This document shows, in pieces, positions 17,324-26,568 of a DNA stretch of 64,000 bases. The stretch's first letter is position 1. Every line of letters begins with the position of its first letter. Below the pieces are notes generated by a model, which had not been told where the DNA came from, did no database searches, and saw only the letters and a list, made by a program, of their open reading frames with translations. The stretch is from positions 4,278,001 through 4,342,000 of the forward strand of contig NC_004663.1 in assembly GCF_000011065.1 (NCBI RefSeq), in the 5' to 3' direction. The stretch comes from Bacteroides thetaiotaomicron VPI-5482. Lineage in GTDB: Bacteria; Bacteroidota; Bacteroidia; Bacteroidales; Bacteroidaceae. The translations under genes and the position numbers were made by a program.

Positions 17324-18721
17324 TTAATCTTCTCTTCCACCGCCTAATGCCTGGTAGAGGCTGACCACAGCCTGCATCTTGTCGAAACAGTCGGAAACCT
17401 GAGAAATCTGTGCGCTCAGATAAGATTGCTGTGCCGACAATACTTCCAGATAGGTTGACGTCCCTAAGTTAAACAATTCTTTTGTATCTTCCGAAGCTTT
17501 CTTGGCAGATTCTACCTGCATTTGGCGGGATTCAGCCTTTTTACTGGTGTTTTGGTATAAACTTAGCGCATTGCTGACTTCGCTTCCGGCATTGTACAAT
17601 GTTTGCTGGAAAGATAATTTAGCTTGTTCTTCCTGTGCTTTCGCTGCTTTCAGGCGGGCGATATTCGTACCACGGTAGAACAATGGCTGAGTCAGTGAAC
17701 CGATAGCGGAAGCCAGTAACTTACCCGGATTGATAATGGCGGAACCTGCACTGTTTGTCCATCCGGCAGAACCGCTGAGAGTGATCTGCGGATAGAAAGC
17801 GGCACGGGCAGAGTTCGTATTATAATAGCAGCTTGCCAAAGACATTTCGGCTGCTTTTACGTCCGGACGGTTAGATAACAACTGCAAAGGAATCCCTGCG
17901 GAAAGTTCCTCAGGAAGTGCCTGTGCTTCCAGTACACCACGTTTGATCGCGTGCGGAGCTTCTCCCAAGAAGGTAGACAGGGCATTTTCCGTTTCGCGGA
18001 TGCTCTGCTCGATGTCGGGGATGGAAGCCACTACTTGTGCATAGGCAGCTTTGCTTTGTGCTAAAGCGGCAGATGTGTAGGTCGATCTTTCCGAAAGTGC
18101 CTGTACGGTTTCAGCATTACGTTTCAGTACCTCAGCCGTAGCCTGAGTGATCTCCAGCTGGCGGTCGAGCATAAGCAAGGTATAATACATGTTGGCAATG
18201 TTGGCAATAACTTGTGTCTGTACAGCCTGGCGATAAGCCTTTGTCTGTTTCAGGGTGACTTGTGCATTTCGTTTGGAGTTCAGCAGTTGCCCGAACAGGT
18301 CTACTTGCCAACTGGCAGTAACCGGCAATGAGTACGTTTTAGTTGCTGCGTTCTTGTCAAAACTGCTGATTGTTCCCTGTGGAGACAAACCGATGGACGG
18401 TGCATAAGCCAGTCGGGCTGACATCAGAGACGCTTCTGCCGCTTTGACGTTCAATGCAGCGGAAAGGAGGTCAGTGTTTTGTTTCAGTCCCTGTTCGATG
18501 AGAGACTGGAGCTGTGGGTCGGTGAAGACTTCTCTCCACGGCAGGTTACCGAAGTTGGTGGTATCCGAAGCTAATGTATCATTGTCCGCTGCCGGATCAC
18601 GATACAGGCCGGAAGCGGTAATATCTTCGGGTCTGTCATACGACTTATAGATGTGGCAGCTGCTCAGGAGAGCAGTTGCACACAACATATATAGAATCTG
18701 TTTCTTCATATCGAATTTCAT
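17324..18721 (-). CDS. Outer-membrane efflux factor (TolC/OprM/NodT family lipoprotein)
   Basis: A 465-residue outer-membrane channel of an RND efflux pump. Lipobox LSSC gives Cys22 (Cys18 if the ATG at 18709 is used). Two OEP repeats follow, with the family motifs SWQVDLFG, LLSNRPDVKAAE, AFYPQITLSGSAGW and LTQPLF, and long helices rich in Ala and Gln. The ATG at 18721 overlaps the stop codon of the pump gene by one base (TAATG), which implies translational coupling. It forms the trimeric exit duct of the tripartite pump. By order it equals BT_3337. Confidence 0.93.
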   Translation of the reverse strand: MKFDMKKQILYMLCATALLSSCHIYKSYDRPEDITASGLYRDPAADNDTLASDTTNFGNLPWREVFTDPQLQSLIEQGLKQNTDLLSAALNVKAAEASLMSARLAYAPSIGLSPQGTISSFDKNAATKTYSLPVTASWQVDLFGQLLNSKRNAQVTLKQTKAYRQAVQTQVIANIANMYYTLLMLDRQLEITQATAEVLKRNAETVQALSERSTYTSAALAQSKAAYAQVVASIPDIEQSIRETENALSTFLGEAPHAIKRGVLEAQALPEELSAGIPLQLLSNRPDVKAAEMSLASCYYNTNSARAAFYPQITLSGSAGWTNSAGSAIINPGKLLASAIGSLTQPLFYRGTNIARLKAAKAQEEQAKLSFQQTLYNAGSEVSNALSLYQNTSKKAESRQMQVESAKKASEDTKELFNLGTSTYLEVLSAQQSYLSAQISQVSDCFDKMQAVVSLYQALGGGRED

Positions 18722-21700
18722 TATTTAGCGTATTGTTCAATCTCAGTTACGGCATCCGTATTGTCGATGTCTTCCCATTCCATCGGTTTAACCTTCTCTT
18801 GCAGGTACTGGAAGATAACGAACAAAGCAGGAACGATGAAGATCTGGCAGATCATACCGATCAACATACCACCAATAGAAGCTGTACCCAGTGTACGGTT
18901 ACCGTGGGCACCTACACCGAATGCGAACATCAACGGAAGCAGACCGACTACCATAGCCAATGAGGTCATCAGGATCGGGCGGAGACGGGCACCGGCACCC
19001 AGAACGGCTGCCCATGTGATGCTCATACCCATCTTACGACGGTCGAGGGCAAACTCTACAATCAGGATCGCGTTCTTTGCCAACAGACCCATCAACATGA
19101 TCAACGCAATCTGCATATAGATATTGTTGGACATGGTACCGAGTATCATTTTCAAGGCCGATATACTACCGATCGCGCTCATTCCGTTGACGAACAGGAA
19201 GCTGCCTAGCAAACCGAACGGAATGGATAACAATACGGCCAGCGGAAGAATATAACTTTCGTACTGAGCACTCAACAGCAAATAAACGAATACGAAACAA
19301 AGGATAAAGATCAAACCAGTCGTACTGCCGCTACTTTGTGCTTCCTCACGAGCCATGCCTCCTAGTTCATAAGTGTAACCTGCCGGAAGGTTTTCTTTGG
19401 CCACTTCTGCCAGTGCAGCCAGTGCCTGACCGGAAGTATAACCGGAAGCCGGAGCTACCATCACCTTCATGGAAGTATACAAGTTGAAACGGCTGATAAT
19501 ATCAGGTCCGTATACCTTCTCTACAGAGATGAACTGGGAAATCGGAGCCATTTCGCCTTGGTTGTTACGAACCTTGACATTATTCAGTGATTCCAGATTC
19601 TTGCGTGATAACGGGTCCGACTGAATCATTACGCGGTACATCTTACCGAAACGGTTGAAGTTGGATGCGTACAAACCTCCGTAATATCCCTGCATCGTGC
19701 TAAGAATATCGCTTGGGCTGATACCTGCCTTCTTACAAGCTGCCGCATCAATATCAATCATATATTGCGGGAAGTTCGGGTTGAAGGTCGTTTTTGCAGA
19801 GTTAATTTCCGGACGTGCCTCCAATGCTGCGGTGTAGTTGTTGGCTACATCAAAGAATTTGTTCAGGTCACCACCTGTCTTGTCCTGCATGTTCACCTCG
19901 ATATCCGTAGATGCCGAGTAACCGGGGATCATAGGAGGAGCGAAGAACAATACCTGTGCTTCCTTGATAATCTTCTGCGCACGCATGTATAAAGAACCGA
20001 CGATAACGTCTGAGTTCTGAATCATGGAGCGTTCATCCCAGTCTTTCAGTTTGATAATGAAAGAACCGTAAGACGGTCCCTGACCACCAATGAAACTGAA
20101 ACCGGAGATCAATGTACGTGAAGCTACGGCAGGGTCCGCAGCAATCAGACTGTCTACACGTGCCAGTATTTGTTCCGAGCGGTCTTGTGATGTACCCGGA
20201 GGTAGTGTTACAGCTCCCATCAGCGTACCGGTATCTTCATTAGGGACCATACCTGTCGGAGTAGTGTTCATAAAGAAGATCAGCAATACGATAGAGAGAA
20301 CCACCAGTCCCATTGACAACCACTTTTTCTGGATAAAGAAGAGTACGCGTTTCTTATACCTCTTTAATATAGAGTCATAAGCGGCATTGAAAGAAGTGTG
20401 GAAGCGAGAAACAAGTGTTTGTTTCTTATCTCCATGATCAGTATGCGGTTTCAGAAGAACGGCACACAATGCCGGACTCAGTGTCAAGGCGTTCAATGCG
20501 GACAGACCGATAGCGATAGCCATTGTCAAACCGAATTGGCGATAGAACGTACCTGCCGTACCACCCATGAAACTTACCGGAATAAACACGGACATCATGA
20601 CCAGTGTGATAGATACGATGGCACCACCCAATTCGTTCATCGCATCGATAGATGCCAGACGGGCGGATGTATATCCCTGATCGAGCTTGGCATGTACACC
20701 CTCGACAACCACAATCGCATCATCGACCACAATCGCAATGGCAAGCACAAGGGCACACAGGGTCAGCAAGTTCAAACTGAATCCGATCAGTGACAGTACG
20801 AAGAATGTACCGATAAGGGCTACCGGAATAGCAATGGTCGGAATCAAGGTAGAACGCAAATCCTGCAAGAAGATATATACTACGATAAATACCAGAATAA
20901 ATGCCTCGATCAATGTCTTCAACACTTCGTGGATAGAAGCGAACAAGAAGTCGTTGGCGTTCATAGAAACGTTAATCTTCAATCCCGAAGGTAGTGTTGT
21001 GGATGCTTCATCCAATAATTTCTGGATATCAGTGATGGTTTGCGTAGCATTTGTACCAGCCATCTGATAAACGATACAGGTTACAGCTTTGTGTCCGTTT
21101 ACACGGTTGGTAAAGTTATATCCCAGACGGTCCAGCTGAATCTCCGCAATATCATTCAGTCGAAGTACCTCACCGTTAGGCAGAGACTTGATGACAATGT
21201 TCTCAAACTCTTCCGGCTGTTGCAGACGTCCTTTGTAACGAATGGTATATTGGAAAGTCTGGTTACTACGTTCACCGAATTGTCCCGGAGCCGCTTCTAT
21301 ATTCTGTTCAGCCAAAGCGGTAGATACGTCGTTGGGGATCAGTTTATACTGAGCCATTACGTCCGGTCTCAGCCAGATACGCATGGAGTAGTCCTGACCC
21401 ATCACACTGGCATCACCTACACCCTGTACACGTTGAACCTGAGGAATCAGGTTGATTTTTGCATAGTTCTCGATGAAAGCATCTGTATATGTATCGGTTT
21501 CATCGTAAAGAGAGAATACTACCAGCATGGATGTCTGACGTTTCTGAGTAGTCACACCAATTCTGGTAACTTCGGCAGGTAGCAAACCTTGTGCCATGGA
21601 AACACGGTTCTGTACGTTAACGGCAGCCATATCCGGATCAGTTCCTTGTTTGAAGTAGATCGAGATATCACCGGAACCGGTATTGGATGCGTTGGAAGTC

Positions 21701-21936
21701 ATGTACATCATGTTTTCTACACCGTTGATCTGCTCTTCCAGAGGGGCAATTACAGAGTTCAATACGGTTGATGCACTGGCACCCGTATATGTGGCTCTTA
21801 CCGATACGGTAGGAGGCGCAATGTCCGGATACTGTGTGATAGGCAGTGTTGCCAATCCGATAGCACCTAGGATAACTATCAAAATGGAAATAACTGTTGA
21901 TAGTACCGGACGGTTAATGAATTTATCTAATTTCAT
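18721..21936 (-). CDS. RND-family multidrug efflux pump inner-membrane transporter (AcrB/HAE1 type)
   Basis: A 1071-residue proton-driven pump. The N-terminus MKLDKFINRPVLSTVISI leads into TM1. The proton-relay pair D405-D406 lies in VVDDAIVVVEG (TM4), and the TM10 Lys is in GLLAKNAILIVEFALDRR. Large periplasmic loops lie between TM1-2 and TM7-8, and the size is that of AcrB (about 1050). It exports amphiphilic compounds, possibly bile salts or antibiotics, but the substrate cannot be read from the sequence. It sits between the membrane fusion protein (16-bp gap) and the outer-membrane factor (1-bp overlap). The C-terminal tail is rich in acidic residues. Confidence 0.95.
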   Translation of the reverse strand: MKLDKFINRPVLSTVISILIVILGAIGLATLPITQYPDIAPPTVSVRATYTGASASTVLNSVIAPLEEQINGVENMMYMTSNASNTGSGDISIYFKQGTDPDMAAVNVQNRVSMAQGLLPAEVTRIGVTTQKRQTSMLVVFSLYDETDTYTDAFIENYAKINLIPQVQRVQGVGDASVMGQDYSMRIWLRPDVMAQYKLIPNDVSTALAEQNIEAAPGQFGERSNQTFQYTIRYKGRLQQPEEFENIVIKSLPNGEVLRLNDIAEIQLDRLGYNFTNRVNGHKAVTCIVYQMAGTNATQTITDIQKLLDEASTTLPSGLKINVSMNANDFLFASIHEVLKTLIEAFILVFIVVYIFLQDLRSTLIPTIAIPVALIGTFFVLSLIGFSLNLLTLCALVLAIAIVVDDAIVVVEGVHAKLDQGYTSARLASIDAMNELGGAIVSITLVMMSVFIPVSFMGGTAGTFYRQFGLTMAIAIGLSALNALTLSPALCAVLLKPHTDHGDKKQTLVSRFHTSFNAAYDSILKRYKKRVLFFIQKKWLSMGLVVLSIVLLIFFMNTTPTGMVPNEDTGTLMGAVTLPPGTSQDRSEQILARVDSLIAADPAVASRTLISGFSFIGGQGPSYGSFIIKLKDWDERSMIQNSDVIVGSLYMRAQKIIKEAQVLFFAPPMIPGYSASTDIEVNMQDKTGGDLNKFFDVANNYTAALEARPEINSAKTTFNPNFPQYMIDIDAAACKKAGISPSDILSTMQGYYGGLYASNFNRFGKMYRVMIQSDPLSRKNLESLNNVKVRNNQGEMAPISQFISVEKVYGPDIISRFNLYTSMKVMVAPASGYTSGQALAALAEVAKENLPAGYTYELGGMAREEAQSSGSTTGLIFILCFVFVYLLLSAQYESYILPLAVLLSIPFGLLGSFLFVNGMSAIGSISALKMILGTMSNNIYMQIALIMLMGLLAKNAILIVEFALDRRKMGMSITWAAVLGAGARLRPILMTSLAMVVGLLPLMFAFGVGAHGNRTLGTASIGGMLIGMICQIFIVPALFVIFQYLQEKVKPMEWEDIDNTDAVTEIEQYAK

Positions 21937-21952
21937 ACGATTATCTAAATTA

Positions 21953-23128
21953 TTAGTTGAAAGCTGTAGCTAAATTTCCGTCGTGCTGGTCTTTCAAATG
22001 CTGTTGATAGTTCGCTTCTTTTTGAGCCGGCGTGATTGGTTGTATTTTTTGGCCGTCCTTCAGGCTCTGTACACCTTCGATTACGATTTTATCGCCGGGG
22101 TTCAGTCCGGAAGTTACCAGATATTCTTTTCCGTTGTCCAGGTTGAATATACCGATCTCGGTATATTTCACCGTGTTGTCCGGCTGCAGAACGTAAACGA
22201 ACTTTTTGTCCTGGATTTCTACAGTAGCCGATTGTGGGATGCTGATAACGTTCTCCATATTATAAGGGATCAGAACGTTGGCAGTTCCACCACTACGAAG
22301 CATATGCTCCTTGTTAGGGAAGATAGCACGCATGCTAACAGAACCGGTTGACTGGTCGATCACTCCTGTGATAGCGTCTACCTTTCCTTCTGCATCATAT
22401 GTTGTGCCGTCAATCAATTGTAGTTTGATGGCTGGTATTTTACTGATTTCTTCTTTGATGGTTCCTCCGGTTTTGGTCATAGCCAGCAGTTCTTTTTCAG
22501 TTGTAGAGAAGTATACATATACTTCGTCTATTTCAGATACTGTAGTCATTGGTGTAGCCATAGAGGGGCTTACGAGTGCTCCCAAACGATAAGGAATGTC
22601 GTTGATAACACCGTCTGAAGGACTCTTTACTTGTGTGAAAGAGTAATTTTGTTGTGCTGTGGTCAGCTGTGCTTTAGCCTGGGCGAGTTGTGCCTGAGCC
22701 TGTGCCAGTGAGTTCTTCGCCATTGACAAGTCATAATCGCTGATAATCTGTTTCTTGTTCAGTTCGATCTTATTGTCAACAGTCATTTGTTGTGTATTCA
22801 CGGCTGCTTCTGCTGTTGCAACTGAAGCTTTTGCTGTGCGTACTGCTGCTTCATACTGAGTAGGGTCTATGATGAATAAGAGCTGTCCTTTGCGAACGGT
22901 TGCTCCTTCATCTACACATAACTTTGTGATGAATCCCGATACCTGCGGGCGGATTTCTACGTCTTGTCTACCTTTGATAGTAGCCGGATAAGCTTTCATT
23001 AGATTTGCAGTTGTCTTCTGTAATTCTTGTACTGCATATTCTGGGACTTTCCCTGTGTCATTGCCCTTATTGCCGCAACTAGACAAGAGGGCTAAGCAAA
23101 ATGCAAAAAAAACAATTCTACTTTTCAT
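21953..23128 (-). CDS. RND efflux membrane fusion protein (AcrA/HlyD family lipoprotein)
   Basis: A 391-residue periplasmic adaptor with lipobox SSC (Cys18). In order it has a barrel-sandwich/lipoyl half motif (VRPQVSGFI-like EIRPQVSGFITKLCVDEG), a helical hairpin of Ala-Gln repeats (about 95-150), the second lipoyl half (VKSPSDGVI), a beta barrel and a membrane-proximal domain. It joins the inner-membrane pump to the outer-membrane channel. It is the first gene of the operon efflux adaptor, pump, channel, lpxA-like. No local TetR or other repressor gene is present. Confidence 0.94.
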   Translation of the reverse strand: MKSRIVFFAFCLALLSSCGNKGNDTGKVPEYAVQELQKTTANLMKAYPATIKGRQDVEIRPQVSGFITKLCVDEGATVRKGQLLFIIDPTQYEAAVRTAKASVATAEAAVNTQQMTVDNKIELNKKQIISDYDLSMAKNSLAQAQAQLAQAKAQLTTAQQNYSFTQVKSPSDGVINDIPYRLGALVSPSMATPMTTVSEIDEVYVYFSTTEKELLAMTKTGGTIKEEISKIPAIKLQLIDGTTYDAEGKVDAITGVIDQSTGSVSMRAIFPNKEHMLRSGGTANVLIPYNMENVISIPQSATVEIQDKKFVYVLQPDNTVKYTEIGIFNLDNGKEYLVTSGLNPGDKIVIEGVQSLKDGQKIQPITPAQKEANYQQHLKDQHDGNLATAFN

Positions 23129-23210
23129 ACTTTATATTTATCTGTTTTTTAAAATTGTGCGTTCGTCGCTGTGTACATTCATTGTATGGATAGATGATCT
23201 AAGGAAGAAA

Positions 23211-23246
23211 AGCCGGAAACTTATTCCATGAAATAAGTTTCCGGCT
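23211..23246 (-). terminator. Intrinsic terminator after the GH2 gene
   Basis: A perfect 15-bp stem AGCCGGAAACTTATT (23211-23225 with 23232-23246) and 6-base loop. On the minus strand it is followed by TTTTCTTCC. It lies 61 bp after the beta-galactosidase stop codon and 82 bp before the efflux adaptor gene. A -7-like TACTTTTG (23248-23255, minus) directly precedes it, so it could also be a leader hairpin of the efflux operon. Confidence 0.75.
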
Positions 23247-23307
23247 GCAAAAGTACTTTAAATTCGGTATTCTTGTACTCTGATACCGTGTTTTTTAACT
23301 ATGTTTT

Positions 23308-26300
23308 TTACTTCAGTTTATGATATACAGGATTCATTATGAAACTGAACTCATAATCCTGATATGGAAGGCGGTATTTTTCCAAAGCGATAGCACCCCA
23401 GCTATTTACGCAGGCGAGTCCCGTTTGTACCTTATCAATACAGAAGTTTGTGAAGTTGGCTTTTTCTACTTCCGGTGAGTGTCGCTGGTCTTTGCCGGCA
23501 CCGTCATCCAATGATTCGATTGTATAATTCAGTGCGGAAGCGGAGAACGGTGCATCAGCTACAAACTGCAGTCCGTTGCCGCCGATATTAAGCAGTCTCC
23601 ACCAACGGATATCAGTTTTGGTACCAGTTTCCTGCGGGCGGATATATGGATAGAATTGTTCTTCTACGGTCTGGCGGTACTTGCCGATCCTTGCGGCGTG
23701 GTTACGGTCAGAATAGTTTTCACCCGGTCCGCGTCCGTAATATTCAATCTCATTGAAGGTGACAGGCATACGCAGCTGCATTCCGAAACGGAACATATCG
23801 GAAACTTTCTTGCTCTTGTCTGCTTCCATCTTTTGAGTCACTTTTACTGCTCCCTTATTATTGATGGCATACGTCAGGAACAGCTTTCCACCAATAGATT
23901 TCATGTCGTATTCTGCGCGAACCACTGCTTGTTCGTTTTCTATATCATGCTTCAATGAAGTCAGTTTTAGTTCCGGATTCTTCCATGCGCCATATCTGTG
24001 TTGTAATCCTGCTCCAAAGTCGTTGTCGGTCGGAGCACGCCAGAAGTTGGGAGTCAGTGCACTTCCGTCTTCCATCAGTTGCGTTCCGCTGACGTCGTAG
24101 CGGCAGAGGTAACCGTTGTGCTTGTTGAATTCGAGCGTGAAGTCTTCGCCGGAAACAATCAGATAGTTGTGGTCGTTATCCTGGAAAGAGGGAACTACGA
24201 CTGCGATATTGGAGGACTGCTTGTTTTCCAGTTTTAGTTCCGGTGCCTTGTAGTCACGGATACTCATTTGGTCATAAGCGATGGTTTCTCCCGCAGGAAG
24301 CAATGTCTCGGCAGCTTTTAGCTTGTAGCTGACGTTCAGAAGCAACTCCTTGCAAGAACAGATGTTCTTTATGTCGAATGGGAGTTGAAGTTTTGCAGTC
24401 TGTTGCGGGGCTACATTCAGGTCTGATACGATGCCGTTTTGTATGATTTCCCCGTTAGCCAGTAACTGCCATTCCAGATAGAATGCGGACAAGTCACGGA
24501 AGAAGTTCTCGTTATAGATATTGATCTCACCTTTGGAAAGATCGGCCGGAGTAGTCCAGATATTCTGATAGAAATATCCTACTTCGTAAGCATGCGGGTT
24601 CGGCACGCGGTCAGGGCTGATCAAGCCGTTGTCATTGAAGTTATTGTCCGAAGCGTCATATTTGTTAAAGTCGCCTCCATAGCCGTAGATGGCTACACCG
24701 TCTTTATTTTTCCAATGGCAGGACTGGTCGACAAAGTCCCAGATAAATCCACCTTGATATTTCGGGTACTTGCGGGTGATGTCCCAGTACTCCTTGAATC
24801 CACCTTGTGAGTTGCCCATAGCGTGTGCATATTCGCATTGGATAAGGGGTTTGTCAATGTTGCCTTCACAATATTTGATACAGTTATTGTAATCATAATA
24901 CATCGGGCAGAAAATGTCGGTGAATTCACTGGTTCCCGCTTGTTCATATTGTACGGCACGTGTCTTGTCTTCGTTCTTGATCCATGTATAGCAATGTTCG
25001 AAGTTAGGTCCCATACCGGCTTCATTACCCAATGACCAGAAGATGATGGACGGATGGTTGTAACCACGTTGTACATTGCGCTGATTACGTTCCATATGTG
25101 CTTTGGCGTAAATGGGGTTTTTGGCAAGGCTCTTGTCTCCATATCCCATTCCGTGAGATTCGACATTGGCTTCGGCTACTACGTATAAACCATATTGGTC
25201 GCAAAGATCATACCAGCGGTTGTCGTCCGGATAATGGCAGGTACGTACTGCATTGATATTAAGCTGTTTCATAACCTTGATATCTTGTATCATACGTTCG
25301 AGGGAAACGACATAACCACCGTCCGGGTCCATTTCATGACGGTCGGCTCCTTTAAAGAGTACTGGTTGGCCGTTGACGAGTATTTGTCCGCCTGTCAGTT
25401 CGATCTTGCGGAAACCTACCTTGACAGGGATCACTTCAGTAACGGTACTTCCATTTTTCAGAGTAGCGGTCAATGTGTAGAGGTTGGGCGTTTCAGCAGT
25501 CCATTTGGCAGGATTGGCTACGTTGATAGTCGTGTTTAATTTGCCGGAACCTTTCAGATCGGCTGTGGCTACACTTTTCCCTTGTGCGTCTGTCAGGTCA
25601 AGAGCTACAGTGCCGCTGCCTTTCATGTCGATAGCTATGTTCAGTGTACCGTCTTTATACTGGCTGTCCAGATCGGGAGTGACGCGAATATCCTGAATGC
25701 GTTTCTTGTCGCGTGCATACAGATAGCAGTCGCGTCCTACGCCGGAATAACGGAAGAAGTCCTGATCTTCCAGATAACTGCCGTCGCACCAGCGGAACAC
25801 CTGGAAGGCAATCAGGTTTTTGCCAGGTTTCAGGTAGTTGGTCAGATCAAATTCGGCTTCCAGTTTGCTGTCTTCGCTATAGCCTACGTAGCGGCCGTTT
25901 ACCCAAAGATACATATTGGAAGTTACCGAGCCGAAGTGGGCAAAGATGTCTTTTCCTTTCCAGTCGGCAGGAAGAACGATTTCTTTTCGGTAAGAGCCTA
26001 CGTGATTGTTTTCTGTGGGGACAAGGGGAGGATTGTTCTGAAATTGGTTTCTCCAGGCATAACCGACATTTACATAGATCGGATCGCCATAACCATTCAA
26101 TTCCCAAACGGCGGGCACTTTAATATTGTCCCATCCTTTGTCGTTAAAACTGGTCTGATAAAAGTTTGTCGGGCGTGCGTCTGCATTTCTTACCCAGTTG
26201 AATTTCCAGAGACCGTTCAGAGTCATAAAATTCTGAGAGTCTTCTTTGCTGCCCGCTTTAGCTTCATCAGCCGATGCATAGGCAAAATAATTAGTGTGCA

Positions 26301-26418
26301 TTGCGGAGCGGTTTACGGAATTCACTTCCGGATCTTTCCACTCGTTAAAGTTTTGTGCTTGGATGGCTGTTGTTAGTCCTAGTGCAGCCAAACAGCAGGA
26401 AAGTAGTTGTTTCTTCAT
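23308..26418 (-). CDS. GH2 beta-galactosidase (LacZ-like), secreted
   Basis: A 1036-residue protein with a signal peptide (cleavage near IQA, about residue 21). In order it has a jelly-roll sugar-binding domain, an Ig-like domain, a TIM barrel, a second Ig-like domain and the Bgal_small_N beta-sandwich domain at the C-terminus, the full five-domain LacZ plan. The acid/base Glu466 is in SLGNEAGMG and the nucleophile Glu529 in CEYAHAMGNS. It hydrolyses terminal beta-galactosides and is probably periplasmic. The promoter is at 26452-26459, and it is monocistronic with its own terminator. It is not evidently part of either glycan locus. By order it equals BT_3340. Confidence 0.95.
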   Translation of the reverse strand: MKKQLLSCCLAALGLTTAIQAQNFNEWKDPEVNSVNRSAMHTNYFAYASADEAKAGSKEDSQNFMTLNGLWKFNWVRNADARPTNFYQTSFNDKGWDNIKVPAVWELNGYGDPIYVNVGYAWRNQFQNNPPLVPTENNHVGSYRKEIVLPADWKGKDIFAHFGSVTSNMYLWVNGRYVGYSEDSKLEAEFDLTNYLKPGKNLIAFQVFRWCDGSYLEDQDFFRYSGVGRDCYLYARDKKRIQDIRVTPDLDSQYKDGTLNIAIDMKGSGTVALDLTDAQGKSVATADLKGSGKLNTTINVANPAKWTAETPNLYTLTATLKNGSTVTEVIPVKVGFRKIELTGGQILVNGQPVLFKGADRHEMDPDGGYVVSLERMIQDIKVMKQLNINAVRTCHYPDDNRWYDLCDQYGLYVVAEANVESHGMGYGDKSLAKNPIYAKAHMERNQRNVQRGYNHPSIIFWSLGNEAGMGPNFEHCYTWIKNEDKTRAVQYEQAGTSEFTDIFCPMYYDYNNCIKYCEGNIDKPLIQCEYAHAMGNSQGGFKEYWDITRKYPKYQGGFIWDFVDQSCHWKNKDGVAIYGYGGDFNKYDASDNNFNDNGLISPDRVPNPHAYEVGYFYQNIWTTPADLSKGEINIYNENFFRDLSAFYLEWQLLANGEIIQNGIVSDLNVAPQQTAKLQLPFDIKNICSCKELLLNVSYKLKAAETLLPAGETIAYDQMSIRDYKAPELKLENKQSSNIAVVVPSFQDNDHNYLIVSGEDFTLEFNKHNGYLCRYDVSGTQLMEDGSALTPNFWRAPTDNDFGAGLQHRYGAWKNPELKLTSLKHDIENEQAVVRAEYDMKSIGGKLFLTYAINNKGAVKVTQKMEADKSKKVSDMFRFGMQLRMPVTFNEIEYYGRGPGENYSDRNHAARIGKYRQTVEEQFYPYIRPQETGTKTDIRWWRLLNIGGNGLQFVADAPFSASALNYTIESLDDGAGKDQRHSPEVEKANFTNFCIDKVQTGLACVNSWGAIALEKYRLPYQDYEFSFIMNPVYHKLK

Positions 26419-26451
26419 GGGTTTTTTGTATTAGGTTTGAATTTCGGGAGT

Positions 26452-26459
26452 CAAAGATA
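26452..26459 (-). promoter_or_regulatory. -7 box of the beta-galactosidase gene
   Basis: TATCTTTG on the minus strand, 33 bp before the ATG at 26418, in the 150-bp divergent intergenic region. The -33 element is weak. Confidence 0.6.
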
Positions 26460-26556
26460 GGGATTTATTAACAAGATAAGGACCAATAATCATTCATTTA
26501 AGGCTACTTTTTAATAAATTAGCTAGAAAGTGTAGTGTTTATTGGTGAAGAACGTT

Positions 26557-26564
26557 TATTTTTG
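26557..26564 (+). promoter_or_regulatory. -7 box abutting the start codon of the Ig-like lipoprotein gene
   Basis: TATTTTTG ends only 4 bases before the ATG at 26569. Bacteroides transcripts usually begin 4-7 bases after this box, so the mRNA would be leaderless or nearly so. It also argues against the upstream in-frame ATG at 26542. Confidence 0.5.
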
Positions 26565-26568
26565 CACC

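Noticed and set aside
26542..26568. Earlier ATG for the Ig-like lipoprotein gene
   Set aside because: It lies upstream of the -7 box at 26557-26564. The ATG at 26569 starts the protein shortly before its lipoprotein signal.
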